This document shows positions 52,761-62,900 of a stretch of DNA of 64,000 bases, one piece after another. The DNA comes from JAPLDP01 sp964628285 (GTDB taxonomy: Bacteria > Bacteroidota > Bacteroidia > Bacteroidales > JAGONC01): the NCBI GenBank assembly GCA_964628285.1, contig CAZVNP010000001.1, positions 62,001 through 126,000 on the forward strand, in the 5' to 3' direction. The number at the start of each line of letters is the position of its first letter. The first letter of the stretch is position 1. A program made the position numbers and the translations under genes. Below the pieces are notes generated by a model. That model saw only the letters and a list, made by a program, of their open reading frames with translations, did not search any database and had not been told where the DNA came from.

Positions 52761-54086
52761 ATGGCAACTTTAAAAGAGCATCTTCTCGATAAGATCATGG
52801 AATGGAGACCACGTACCGCCAGGCTGATGAATGAATTTGCCGACATGGTGGTCGACAAGGTGACGATCGGTCAGATCCTGGGAGGCATGAGAGGCATTAA
52901 ATGCCTGGTCACCGATATTTCCTACCTTGATCCCAACGAGGGTATACGTTACAGGGGATATACCCTTCCCGAACTGATGAAATTATTACCCAAACCACCC
53001 GGTGCCGAGATGCCGTATGTGGAAGGCCTCGTGTTTTTGCTTCTGACCGCCGATATACCCACCGAGAAGGAGGTGGCCGAAGTGGCTGATGAATTCAGGA
53101 AAAGGCATATCCTTCCCCGGTATGTGTATGAGATCATTGATTCGATGCCCTGTTGCAGCCATCCCATGACCATATTCTCTGCAGCCATCATGACATTGCA
53201 AAGGGAATCGTTTTTTGCCAAGAAATATGCTGCCGGGTTGCCTAAAACGGAGTTCTGGGATCCGACCTATGAGGATGCCATGAATCTTCTGGCCAAGATA
53301 CCTGAGATAGCGGCTTACATATACGCCAAGTTGTACCGTGACGGCAAATACATCCAGTCTAATCCCGGCCTCGATTTCGGCGGTAATTTCGCTCACATGA
53401 TGGGCATTAAAAGTCCTTATGATGATGTGTCACGACTCAATTTCATCCTGCACAGCGATCATGAGAGCGGTAATGTCAGTGCCCATACGGGTCATTTGGT
53501 GGCCAGCGCCTTATCGGATCTCTATCTGGCCATTCCTGCCATGATCAACGGGCTGGCAGGTCCTCTTCACGGTCTGGCCAATCAGGAGGTTCTGCGTTTT
53601 CTGCTGGATATTAAGGATAAGATGAATGACAAAGTACCCACCGAAGACGAAATGAAACAGTTCGTATGGGATGTGCTTAACTCTGGACGTGTCATTCCGG
53701 GTTACGGTCATGCTGTTTTGCGCAAGACCGATCCCCGGTTTCTTCTTCAGCGTGACTTTGCCCTGAAACATATGCTTGACGACATTTTGTTCAAGTACAT
53801 CGATCTTTTATATAAGGTGGTGCCTCCCATCCTTATGGAACATGGTCATGCCAGGAATCCCTGGCCCAACGTCGACGCTCATTCGGGCCTGCTGCAATGG
53901 CATTATGGTATCACGGAATTTGATTTTTATACCGTGCTTTTCGGAGTGGGGAGATCCATCGGGATCTGTGCCAACGTGATATGGGACCGTGCCCTGATGT
54001 ATCCCATCGAGCGTCCCAAGTCACTGACCACCACAATGCTCGAAGAGGTGGTTGAAAAAAGCGTGACAAAACAGATGGTGCATTAA
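52761..54086 (+). CDS. gltA: Citrate synthase (Si-type, eukaryote-like)
   Basis: Condenses acetyl-CoA and oxaloacetate to citrate. The 441-residue protein carries the catalytic triad: His in LAGPLHGLANQEV (about 271), His in PGYGHAVLRKTDPR (about 317), and Asp in PNVDAHSG (about 371). The segment KLYRDGKYIQSNPGLDFGGNF resembles the mitochondrial enzyme more than the hexameric E. coli one. Paired with icd. Aconitase is not in the window. The symbol is functional rather than orthology-proven. Confidence 0.94.
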   Translation: MATLKEHLLDKIMEWRPRTARLMNEFADMVVDKVTIGQILGGMRGIKCLVTDISYLDPNEGIRYRGYTLPELMKLLPKPPGAEMPYVEGLVFLLLTADIPTEKEVAEVADEFRKRHILPRYVYEIIDSMPCCSHPMTIFSAAIMTLQRESFFAKKYAAGLPKTEFWDPTYEDAMNLLAKIPEIAAYIYAKLYRDGKYIQSNPGLDFGGNFAHMMGIKSPYDDVSRLNFILHSDHESGNVSAHTGHLVASALSDLYLAIPAMINGLAGPLHGLANQEVLRFLLDIKDKMNDKVPTEDEMKQFVWDVLNSGRVIPGYGHAVLRKTDPRFLLQRDFALKHMLDDILFKYIDLLYKVVPPILMEHGHARNPWPNVDAHSGLLQWHYGITEFDFYTVLFGVGRSIGICANVIWDRALMYPIERPKSLTTTMLEEVVEKSVTKQMVH

Positions 54087-54101
54087 ATTCTTTGAACGAT
54101 A

Positions 54102-54117
54102 AGGAACACCCGTTCCT
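54102..54117. terminator. Short hairpin between citrate synthase and the ACP phosphodiesterase-like gene
   Basis: AGGAAC (54102-54107) pairs with GTTCCT (54112-54117) around an ACCC loop between two convergent genes, overlapping the stop of the minus-strand gene. There is no T-run on either side, so it is at best a weak bidirectional terminator. Confidence 0.3.
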
Positions 54118-54730
54118 ATTCAGTTGCGGTGACCTGCAACTCGCCGGCTAACAGGCCCTTCACAAAGGCGATGACGGCCGGAAAGAAAACATAAAATTCC
54201 TTCTTATAAAAGGAATAATCTTCTCTTAAATCTTTGACGGCTTTATCCATATGTGATTGAAAAGGCGTGCGAACGGCCATACCCTCCAGGCTTCTCTGCA
54301 GAAATTCCAGACGGGCATAGGAGGACAGCCAATTCGATCTGATCATAAAAGGAAGAATACGCTTCGTTTTACCGGGCAGAAGCAGAAAGTTTTTCAGCAG
54401 GACACGGTAGTGACGTTCGGTGAAGGCCTGCAGGCTTTCATTTGAGAAACCGGACCAGTTAGCGGCAAGAAAATGATCGTAGAACATATCGGTGATCACG
54501 CCGGCGTATTTGTGGTAACGGGGTGCCAGCCGGTCGCGGCAAGCTATAAACGAAGGGTGTTTATCGGTGAATTCGTCCGTTTTCCTGTGCAGCACAATAC
54601 CCCTGACAATGCCGGCATCAAAGTGGTTGATGTGATTACCCTTGACATGATCGGCAATGAAATTTCCCAGGAAAAGCTTTTCATCATCACCGGCCAGATC
54701 CGACAAATAAGTGTGTGCCAGGTAATTCAT
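54116..54730 (-). CDS. ACP phosphodiesterase-like protein (AcpH/DUF479 family)
   Basis: The 204-residue protein starts MNYLAHTYLSDLAGDDEKLF and continues GNFIADHVKG and GIVLHRKTDEFTDKHP. These are characteristic of the AcpH family, an HD-like fold with conserved Asp/His residues. AcpH in E. coli removes 4'-phosphopantetheine from acyl carrier protein; many relatives are not tested. It is convergent with citrate synthase and divergent from iorA. Confidence 0.88.
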   Translation of the reverse strand: MNYLAHTYLSDLAGDDEKLFLGNFIADHVKGNHINHFDAGIVRGIVLHRKTDEFTDKHPSFIACRDRLAPRYHKYAGVITDMFYDHFLAANWSGFSNESLQAFTERHYRVLLKNFLLLPGKTKRILPFMIRSNWLSSYARLEFLQRSLEGMAVRTPFQSHMDKAVKDLREDYSFYKKEFYVFFPAVIAFVKGLLAGELQVTATE

Positions 54731-54832
54731 CGTTGCATATATATCAGGCGGGCAAAATTACTTAAATTAAGTATAAATAAGGTTCCGGCCTTAAAAAATC
54801 ATAATGGGAAGAAGCGTTTGGTTATTTTTCAT

Positions 54833-54840
54833 TACATTTG
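54833..54840 (+). promoter_or_regulatory. Candidate -7 element for iorAB
   Basis: TACATTTG, a full TAnnTTTG match, about 50 bases upstream of the ATG at 54891. Its position inside the longer possible reading frame (from 54804) argues for the downstream start. TTTG at 54817-54820 is too close (12 bases) to be a normal -33. Confidence 0.45.
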
Positions 54841-54890
54841 TAAGGAAGCCCTGGCTCGGGGAATACTTCTTTCAACCAAACCACAGCGAA

Positions 54891-56516
54891 ATGCAAACAT
54901 TCGTTTTACTGGGTGATGAAGCCATAGCACAGGGTGCTTTGGATGCGGGTATAACGGCTGTTTATGCTTACCCGGGAACGCCTTCGACGGAGATCACCGA
55001 GTACGTGATCAGATCGGAACAGGCGCAGGCGGGGCAGGTGCGTGCCTCCTGGTGTGCCAATGAGAAAACGGCTATGGAGGCCGCGCTGGGGGTGTCATAC
55101 GCCGGTAAGAGAGCCATGGCCTGCATGAAGCACGTCGGATTGAATGTCGCCGCCGATCCTTTCATTAATTCAGCCATCACCGGTGCCAATGGCGGGCTGA
55201 TGATCGTGGCCGCCGACGATCCTTCGATGCACTCATCTCAAAACGAACAGGACTCCCGTTTTTATGGTAAATTCGCCATGATCCCGATCCTTGAACCCGG
55301 CAACCAGCAGGAAGCTTACGACATGGTCTTCCATGGTCTGGCTCTGTCGGAGACGCTGGGCACTCCCGTGCTAATGCGTTTGACAACACGTTTGGCCCAT
55401 TCCCGCGCCGGGATTGTACGCAGGGAAACGTTACAACAAAATCATTTGAGACTGCCCGAGGATTTAAGGCAATTTATTCTTTTACCGGTCAATGCCAGGC
55501 GGCGTTTTAAACGGTTGCTGCAAAATCAGCCTCAGTTGCTGGCGGCCGCGGAGACATCACCTTATAATATATACCTCGACGGTTCCGATAAAAGTTTAGG
55601 CATTATCACGGCAGGCATCGCCTTTAACTATCTTCTTGAAAATTACCCTGACCGTGTGATACCCTATCCCGTGGTTAAGATAGGTCAGTACCCGTTGCCT
55701 GAAACACTCATCGCGAAACTTTATGATGCCTGTGAGCAGATCCTCGTTCTCGAGGACGGGTATCCGTTCATTGAGGAATTGTTGCCGGCTTATTTCATGC
55801 ATTCCAGAGTCATCAAAGGACGCCTTGACGGCAGTCTGCCACGTGACGGGGAACTGACGCCTTGCAAGGTGGCCACGGCACTGGGCATCAAGGTATGTGA
55901 GGGCCCTCCGGTGCCGGGTGTTGTCTGTCCGCGGCCACCGTCACTATGCAAGGGTTGTCCCCATATCTATTCTTATCTGGCTCTGAATGAAGCCATGGCC
56001 GGCTATTCCAAGGGTAGGGTTTTCTCCGACATTGGCTGTTACACCCTGGGGGCCCTTGAACCCTATCATGCCATCAATACCTGTGTCGACATGGGCGCTT
56101 CCATCACCATGGCCAAAGGAGCTGCCGATGCCGGACTGACACCCGCCGTGGCTGTCATCGGTGATTCCACCTTCACCCATTCCGGCATGACCGGCCTGCT
56201 CGACGCGGTGAACGATAAATCACCCATCACCGTCCTGATCCTGGATAATGAGACCACGGCCATGACAGGCGGCCAGCCCACGGCCGGTGAAAGCAAGCTG
56301 GAAGCCATCTGCGAGGCCATAGGCGTGGAGAAAGAGCATATCTTCGTTTTAAATCCTTTGCCAAAAGAGCATACAAAAAACCTGGGGATTATCAGGAAAG
56401 AAATCGCCTACCAGGGTGTCTCCGTCATCATACCGCGGCGTGAGTGCATTCAGACAGCCACCAAAAGAGTTAAGACGGAGAAACCGGGGAAAATGCAAAA
56501 ACAGGAAGTCGGATGA
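54891..56516 (+). CDS. iorA: Indolepyruvate:ferredoxin oxidoreductase, alpha subunit (short form)
   Basis: Thiamine-diphosphate enzyme subunit that oxidatively decarboxylates aryl pyruvates from aromatic amino acids to aryl-acetyl-CoA with ferredoxin reduction. The protein is 541 residues from the ATG at 54891. It has the pyrimidine-binding region YAYPGTPSTEITEYV, the CKGCPH motif (about 353), and the ThDP diphosphate site GDSTFTHSGMTGLLDAV followed by DNETTAMTGGQPT (about 423-460). Most IorA proteins are ~600+ residues and end in a two-[4Fe-4S] ferredoxin domain; here the chain stops soon after IIPRRECIQ with no Cys cluster. Overlaps iorB by four bases (ATGA). Related 2-oxoacid oxidoreductase substrates cannot be excluded. 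Confidence 0.9.
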   Translation: MQTFVLLGDEAIAQGALDAGITAVYAYPGTPSTEITEYVIRSEQAQAGQVRASWCANEKTAMEAALGVSYAGKRAMACMKHVGLNVAADPFINSAITGANGGLMIVAADDPSMHSSQNEQDSRFYGKFAMIPILEPGNQQEAYDMVFHGLALSETLGTPVLMRLTTRLAHSRAGIVRRETLQQNHLRLPEDLRQFILLPVNARRRFKRLLQNQPQLLAAAETSPYNIYLDGSDKSLGIITAGIAFNYLLENYPDRVIPYPVVKIGQYPLPETLIAKLYDACEQILVLEDGYPFIEELLPAYFMHSRVIKGRLDGSLPRDGELTPCKVATALGIKVCEGPPVPGVVCPRPPSLCKGCPHIYSYLALNEAMAGYSKGRVFSDIGCYTLGALEPYHAINTCVDMGASITMAKGAADAGLTPAVAVIGDSTFTHSGMTGLLDAVNDKSPITVLILDNETTAMTGGQPTAGESKLEAICEAIGVEKEHIFVLNPLPKEHTKNLGIIRKEIAYQGVSVIIPRRECIQTATKRVKTEKPGKMQKQEVG

Positions 56517-57094
56517 AGAAGGATGTTATTCTTGCGGGTGTCGGAGGACAGGGGATACTGACCATCTCGGCCATCATCGGCATGGCTGCCGTGCGTTCGG
56601 GTCTTTATCTCAAACAAAACGAGATCCATGGCATGAGCCAAAGGGGTGGTGACGTGCATTCCAACCTGCGGCTCTCGGATAAAACCATCGCCTCCGACCT
56701 GATACTTACCGGTCAGGCCGACCTCATCCTCTCCGTCGAACCCATGGAGGCACTGCGTTACCTGCCCATGCTGTCAACAGATGGTTGGGTGGTGACCAAC
56801 ACGGTGCCATATATTAACATTCCTGATTATCCGTCCATTGATAAGATCCTTGCCGAAATCGTCAAGATCCCGCATAACATCATGATCGACGCAGAGAAGA
56901 TAGCCAGGGACCTTGGTTTTCTCAGAGCCGCCAACATGGTTATTCTGGGTGCTTCCTCACCATGCCTCGGCATTGCCTTCGCCGGCCTGGAAGATGCCAT
57001 CAGGGAATTCTTCAAAGCCAAAGGACAGGAGATCGTCGACTTTAACCTGAAAGCCCTCGAAGCCGGGCGAGACTTCGCTCTCCGTAACAATTAA
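56513..57094 (+). CDS. iorB: Indolepyruvate:ferredoxin oxidoreductase, beta subunit
   Basis: Gamma-type domain of 2-oxoacid:acceptor oxidoreductases, the partner of IorA. The 193-residue protein has ILAGVGGQGILTISAIIG at the N-terminus and EIHGMSQRGGDVHSNLRLS, both typical. The ATGA overlap with iorA indicates translational coupling. The M23 peptidase gene begins five bases after its stop but is unrelated in function. Confidence 0.93.
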   Translation: MKKDVILAGVGGQGILTISAIIGMAAVRSGLYLKQNEIHGMSQRGGDVHSNLRLSDKTIASDLILTGQADLILSVEPMEALRYLPMLSTDGWVVTNTVPYINIPDYPSIDKILAEIVKIPHNIMIDAEKIARDLGFLRAANMVILGASSPCLGIAFAGLEDAIREFFKAKGQEIVDFNLKALEAGRDFALRNN

Positions 57095-57098
57095 AAAT

Positions 57099-58340
57099 GT
57101 GAAACGGCGACGGATCATTCTCATCATAGTAGGTTTTTTGATTCTTGTCATTTTGGTTGTTATCCTTTTATTACCCCGGCATCCCAGGGTCAGGGAAAGG
57201 GATAGGGCGACCCTTACCATTCATGAGCCCCATTTTGAGTACGGTATCAATGTGGATTCTTTCAGGATCATAAAAGGAAAAATACAACCCAATCAGAACC
57301 TTTCGGGCATTCTTCAGTCTTTTCATGTTGATTACTCCACTATTGACCGTCTGATCAGACTGGCCAGACCCGTTTTTGATGTCAGGAAGATCAGGGCAGG
57401 CAATGACTACACCGTGTTTTGCACCAGGGATTCGACAGTGGTTGTCAGGTATTTCATTTATGAGATTTCGCCTGTTTCATTTGTAGTTTTCGATCTGCAC
57501 GATTCGGCGAGAGTCTACATGGGAGAAAAAGAAGTCAAAACGTTCATCGCATCGGCGCAGGGAATCATTCAGTCATCGCTTTGGAATTCTGTTCTGGATA
57601 ACGGATTGGACCCTTATCTGGCCGTTGAGCTGTCGGATATATACGCCTGGACCATCGATTTTTTCGGGATACAGGCCGGCGACAGTTACCGTGTCATTTA
57701 TGAAGAGGAAGTGATTGAAGGTGATACGATCGGCATCGGGCGCATTCTGGCTGCCTGCTTCAATACGATGGGCAATGATTACTATGCATTTTATTACGTT
57801 CAGGAGCATGAGGGTGATTATTTTGATGACCAGGGCAACAGTGTCCGGCGGGCTTTTCTGAAGGCGCCGTTGCGTTACAACCGCATCAGCTCGCGTTATT
57901 CCAGGAGCCGTATGCATCCCATTCTCAAGATACGCAGGCCTCATTTTGGTGTTGATTATGCGGCACCTATGGGCACGCCGGTGCATTCCATCGGCGATGG
58001 AACAGTGATAGGCGTGGGCTTCGATGTGAAAGGAGGAGGACGTTACATCCGGATACGTCATAATTCAGCGTATACGTCACTATACATGCATTTATCGGGT
58101 TATGCCCGGGGTATGAAACAGGGTGTCCGTGTACATCAGGGCGATCTCATCGGGTATGTGGGAAAAAGTGGTCTGGCCACCGGACCGCACCTCGACTTCC
58201 GCATTTTCAAAAACGGCTCTCCAGTAGATCCGTTAAAGGTGGAATCACCACCGGCCAAACCTGTTGAGGCCATCCTCAGGAAGGAATATGACAGCTTGTG
58301 TATTGATATGAAACGGCGGCTTAATGGTTTACAGAAATGA
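57099..58340 (+). CDS. M23 family peptidoglycan endopeptidase
   Basis: Envelope metallopeptidase of 413 residues. An N-terminal basic stretch and single membrane anchor (about 5-27) lead to a periplasmic region of about 220 residues. The LytM/M23 domain (about 270-375) has zinc ligands HFGVDYAAP (His and Asp, about 281-285) and HLDFR (His, about 364). All ligands are present, so it should cleave peptidoglycan cross-bridges. The start is GTG at 57099, directly after iorB; the overlapping ATG at 57097 is out of frame. A bidirectional terminator follows. Confidence 0.9.
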   Translation: MKRRRIILIIVGFLILVILVVILLLPRHPRVRERDRATLTIHEPHFEYGINVDSFRIIKGKIQPNQNLSGILQSFHVDYSTIDRLIRLARPVFDVRKIRAGNDYTVFCTRDSTVVVRYFIYEISPVSFVVFDLHDSARVYMGEKEVKTFIASAQGIIQSSLWNSVLDNGLDPYLAVELSDIYAWTIDFFGIQAGDSYRVIYEEEVIEGDTIGIGRILAACFNTMGNDYYAFYYVQEHEGDYFDDQGNSVRRAFLKAPLRYNRISSRYSRSRMHPILKIRRPHFGVDYAAPMGTPVHSIGDGTVIGVGFDVKGGGRYIRIRHNSAYTSLYMHLSGYARGMKQGVRVHQGDLIGYVGKSGLATGPHLDFRIFKNGSPVDPLKVESPPAKPVEAILRKEYDSLCIDMKRRLNGLQK

Positions 58341-58344
58341 AACA

Positions 58345-58375
58345 AAAAACCTCAGGGTAACCTGAGGCTTTTTGT
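58345..58375. terminator. Bidirectional Rho-independent terminator
   Basis: CCTCAGG (58350-58356) and CCTGAGG (58361-58367) form a seven-pair GC-rich stem with a GTAA loop. A-run on the left and T-run on the right give a U-tail for transcripts from both the M23 peptidase gene (plus) and the SusD gene (minus). Confidence 0.85.
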
Positions 58376-58397
58376 TTTGTATGTAAGGATGTTCTCC

Positions 58398-59915
58398 TTA
58401 ATTAACACCTGTTCTGGTATCCCAGAACATCTGTTGGCCCCAGAACAAGTCGACGATACCTCCGCTGACGGCATCCACGTTAGGCCCGTTGAGGTTTTGT
58501 TCATTTGTGGGATAGGGATAACGGAACGGCTGGCGGTTATGGCCGGGATATGCCGAGCCGGGGGCCACTTCCACATAAGGCCAGTCTGTTCTGCGGGTTT
58601 CAGCCCAGGCTTCCTGTCCCTCTTTGAAAATGCAGATCCATTTCTGGAGGTAGATCTGTTTCACATCATCACCTGTCCATGCCACACCTTCCTGCCCCAT
58701 ATAGGTATTGATGGCATCCTGGTCGGAGATATCATTTTCTTCCATGGAGGCCTTTATTCCTGCCTCGTAAGCGTCCTGTGCTGTCCATCCGGTGGTCCAG
58801 TTATTAAACGACGCTTCGGCGATGTCGAAAAGGACTTCGGAATACCTCATGAAGGGAGTAAATCCTGCCGGGTTGTCACGGAAGCGGTAACCTATGCGGG
58901 AAATGGTATCCATGCGAAAAGTGCCGTCAATGGCGCCGGGATCCACACCCCTGTAAACAGGAAGACCGGTAATGGAGTCAATATAAGCCGGATGCGCATA
59001 TACCGGCAATCTTGGGTCATTGTACATGGTCAGGTAATTGATCATAACAACGCACATACCATGGTCATCACGAGTTTCTGAAATCTCCTCATAAGGTTCT
59101 TTGTAAGGTGATGTCCCCGGCCACCATAGAAAGGCATTATCGTCATTGCTGGCCATGACCGGATATTTGCCCGGATCGCCCATGACCTCCTCGAAGATGG
59201 CTTTGGCTTTATCCACAGCGCCGGCGGTTGTCGTGGCACCTGACATGCGGATGGCCAAACGCAACCGTAACGAGTTACAGAACTTCTGCCATTTTGCAAC
59301 ATCACCATTGAATAAAAGATCACCATCACCAAGCTCATCATTATAACCTCCGGCGAACAGGTCGGCAGCTTCCTTCAGCTTGTCGGCAAGGGCATAATAA
59401 ATGTCGGCCTGTGCATCATAAGCCGGATTGGTTATTCCAACGAGTCCATCCGCATCAATACCCTGCAAAGCCTGAGAATAGGGAACGGCTTTCCACTGGT
59501 CGGTGCACATCTGCCACAGCATGCATGAAAACGTCATGGCGGCGGCTTTCATGTTCATGGTGTTTTCAACATCTGATTTCTTTTGAATGATGGCCAGGTC
59601 GTTCAGAATGGTATAGTAATCGGACCAGGCATTGTTCACAACCCCCTCACGGAAGTTGTAACGGGCTTCGTCCACATACTGTATCTTGCTGATCTGTCCG
59701 GCATAGCTGCACATCTCGTTCATGCCCTGCCAGTCATTAAAAAAGTTATCGCCGATATACCGGATGCTATGAGCAAGAATATTGGTCGACGGAACATCGA
59801 GGGGCCTGTTGGGGTCCTTGTTCATACTTTCAAAATCCTTGGTGCACGAAATGAGTGAAATGATCAGTCCGATGACCAGGATGATATTTATTTTTACTAT
59901 TTTTTTCATTGTCAT
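58398..59915 (-). CDS. SusD/RagB-family nutrient-binding outer-membrane lipoprotein
   Basis: Surface lipoprotein lid of a SusCD transporter. The 505-residue protein has a lipoprotein signal peptide with lipobox LISC and acylated Cys24, followed by TKDFESMNKDPNRP. Helical TPR-like repeats follow, as in the SusD-like (SusD_RagB_2 type) subfamily. The C-terminus (LFWGQQMFWDTRTGVN) is typical. It is 43 bases downstream of the SusC gene on the same strand and ends at a strong terminator, so the locus is just two genes. The nutrient is unknown; no glycoside hydrolase or peptidase gene is co-transcribed. Lgt in this window would lipidate it. Confidence 0.92.
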   Translation of the reverse strand: MTMKKIVKINIILVIGLIISLISCTKDFESMNKDPNRPLDVPSTNILAHSIRYIGDNFFNDWQGMNEMCSYAGQISKIQYVDEARYNFREGVVNNAWSDYYTILNDLAIIQKKSDVENTMNMKAAAMTFSCMLWQMCTDQWKAVPYSQALQGIDADGLVGITNPAYDAQADIYYALADKLKEAADLFAGGYNDELGDGDLLFNGDVAKWQKFCNSLRLRLAIRMSGATTTAGAVDKAKAIFEEVMGDPGKYPVMASNDDNAFLWWPGTSPYKEPYEEISETRDDHGMCVVMINYLTMYNDPRLPVYAHPAYIDSITGLPVYRGVDPGAIDGTFRMDTISRIGYRFRDNPAGFTPFMRYSEVLFDIAEASFNNWTTGWTAQDAYEAGIKASMEENDISDQDAINTYMGQEGVAWTGDDVKQIYLQKWICIFKEGQEAWAETRRTDWPYVEVAPGSAYPGHNRQPFRYPYPTNEQNLNGPNVDAVSGGIVDLFWGQQMFWDTRTGVN

Positions 59916-59958
59916 AATTTTTTAGTTAATATGTTCATCTTGAATTGGGATGGGCCGG

Positions 59959-62900
59959 TCAGAAAGTAAACCTTAACTTGATACCCATGGTCCTGGTCGG
60001 GGGCAACTGATATTGTTCAAGTCCTACCCCGTTATTGGTAGTGCCGAAACCTGTTTCGGGATCGATGCGGACATCATTGCTTTTCGACCGCCACAACAAG
60101 GCCAGGTTTCTGCCATAGAGGGATATATCGCATGATTTGATGAATTTGGTTTTGTTCATCCATTCATCCGGCAGCTGATAGTCGATGATGACTTCACGCA
60201 ATTTGCCGAAACTGCCGTCGATGATGGAGTATTGCTGCAATCCCCAATAGCTTTCATAGAAGTCTTCGGCTGAAACAACCGTCGTATTGGGTATGCTGTT
60301 ACCCTGTTCATCTATCTGTACGCCTTCGATAATGACGCCATCCCTTCTTATTTCATTGGGATCGCCGGCAGGTTTCACGTGGTCACCCTCAATATCTTCA
60401 GCTGTTTCTTTGGTCACACCGGCGTAAGCGCCGAACCAGTCGGTTACGCTGAAGATATCGCCGCCTTTGCGCATATCGATGAGAAAGCTGAAAGAAAGAT
60501 TTTTCCACCTGAAGGTGTTGCGGACCCCTCCCAGCCAGTCAGGCTCGATGTTACCGATGTTGACGGGGGTGGCGGAGGACTGGGGAAGGCCATTGGATTT
60601 GATAATGATGTTGCCATTGTCATCATAAGTAAATCCCCTGCCCCTTATCACACCGTAAGGTTCGCCGGGACGTGCCTCGATGGTGACACCCTGCCATGAA
60701 GCGACAATCTGGTAAGCCTGGAGTTCACCATAGAGCTCGACCACTTTGTTGTGATTCTTCGACCAGTTGAGGTTGATTTCCCAGTTCAGACCCCCGGTTG
60801 ATTTGAGGATCACACCCGTCACCATCAATTCGTGCCCCCAGTTGTCGATCTGGCCTGCATTGAGACGCATGCTGCTGAAACCGCTCGACCTGGAGATATT
60901 GACTGCCAGGATCTGGTTGAAGGTGCTTTTATTGTAATAGGTGTAATCAACACCCAGCCTGTTATTGAGGAACTTCAGGTCGGTACCGATTTCATAGCTG
61001 TTTGTTTTCTCGGGCATCAGGCCGAGGGGAGGAATGGTCCTTGTGTAGAAGTACAATCCGACGCCATTGAAGGGGGAGGCATCGGCTGAATAAGCCGGCG
61101 AAAGCTGGTAGGGATCGGTATCATTACCCACCTGGGCATAGCTGCCCCTGATCTTGCCAAAGCTGAGGATACTCGGTGAGATATCGAAGGTTTCGGTGAA
61201 GACCCAGCTTAGGCTGTAAGAAGGATAGAAATAGGACCAGTTGTCTTTTGGAAGCGTGGAACTCCAGTCGGTCCTTCCGGTGATATCGAGGTACAGCATA
61301 CGGCGGAATGACAGGCTGATGGATCCGTAGACACTGTGAATTTCTTTTTCAGCATCGTATTGAGTCACAGTGGCATTGCCTTTCACATTGCCGATTGTGT
61401 ACAGGTTGGGTACGGTCAGCTCATTGGCCATCCAGTTCACAAATGTATATTTATTATTCCTGTAATTGGCTCCAAGGGTAGCCTGCAGGCCGAAGTCCTC
61501 GCTCAACTGCTTGTCGATGGTAAAGATCAGGTCGGCATTGGTTTCCGTTTCCACACGGGAGTTCTGCCAGAAGAAACCGCCGGAAGTCGATTCGATGGAT
61601 TGATCGTGGCATACATGCTTTCTCGATTCGTCATAGGTGTCGGTTCCGATACGTCCCATCACACTGAACCAGTCGGTGATCTTATAGGTCAGGTTGACAT
61701 TGCCTAACACCCTGTTCCTGGTCCTGGAGGTGGTATTATTATTAACCGACCAGTAGGGGTTGTTATGGTAGTTGGAGTTCCAGTTGTAAGGGTCGCCGAA
61801 GGCATTGAGCTCGGTCCAGTGGTCTTTCAGATCGGTCATGTTGACCTGGCGGCCGAACCATGAACCCAGGGACTGCATGATGTTATTCTCATCATAACCG
61901 TTGCCCGGCAGGTTATCGCTCCGGTTAGTCACATAGGTGATGACGGCATTTGCCGATAACCTTTTTGACAGGTTGACATTACCGCTGAAGTTGACCGTAT
62001 ATCTTTTCAGGTCGGTGTTTGGTATAGCCCCTGTTTCATTGTATGATGACAGGGACAGGCGGGCGTTGGCATTTTCAGAGCCACCGACAAGGGAGAGGTT
62101 ATTATCGAAGATACCGCCGGTCACGAAGAAGTCTTTAATGTTATTGGGTTGTGACACCCAGGGTGCCGGGACATGGCCTTGTGTGGGATCGTTGGGGTCG
62201 ACCAGCGGGCTGTCGAACTGGGGTATCTGGAGGCCTATATCCAGCCGTGGTCCCCAGGATTCGTCCATACCGTCGTTCACGCCGCCCCATTTGCCGTCGT
62301 AATAGCTGAATGAATTTTCGAGGCACCAGGCCTGGTAAGCGGCCAGATCGTCGTAAGCATTTTTACCGGTGTATTCATGATAAAGATATTCATCACCGGC
62401 ATAACCCTGTCCGTATTTATTCTGGTACAGAGGCAGATAGCTGACCTGGTTCATCTCGTAAGAGGTGGTGAACGTAACGCCGATACCTTTGGCGGCACCT
62501 CTCTTGGATGACTTGGTCGTGATCAGCACCACACCGTTGGCGGCACGTGATCCGTAAAGAGCGGCTGCATTGGCGCCTTTAAGGACACTGATTGATTCGA
62601 TGTTATCGGGATCGATATCCATGGCCGCATTACCGAAGTCAACACCGGTATATTCGGTGGAGCCACTAAAATTTGTACTGGCGTACTGGTTCACTTCGGT
62701 GGAATAATTGGAAATAGGTACACCGTCAACAACGAATAAGGGTTGGTTGTTGCCGAAGGAGTTGTTACCGCGGATGGTGATACGGGCTGAGGAGCCCACG
62801 GCACCGCTGGCATTAATGACCTGCACCCCGGCCACCTTCCCGGAGAGCGAATTCACAATGTTGGTTTCTTTGGCGGCGTTAATATCATCACCGGTGACAT

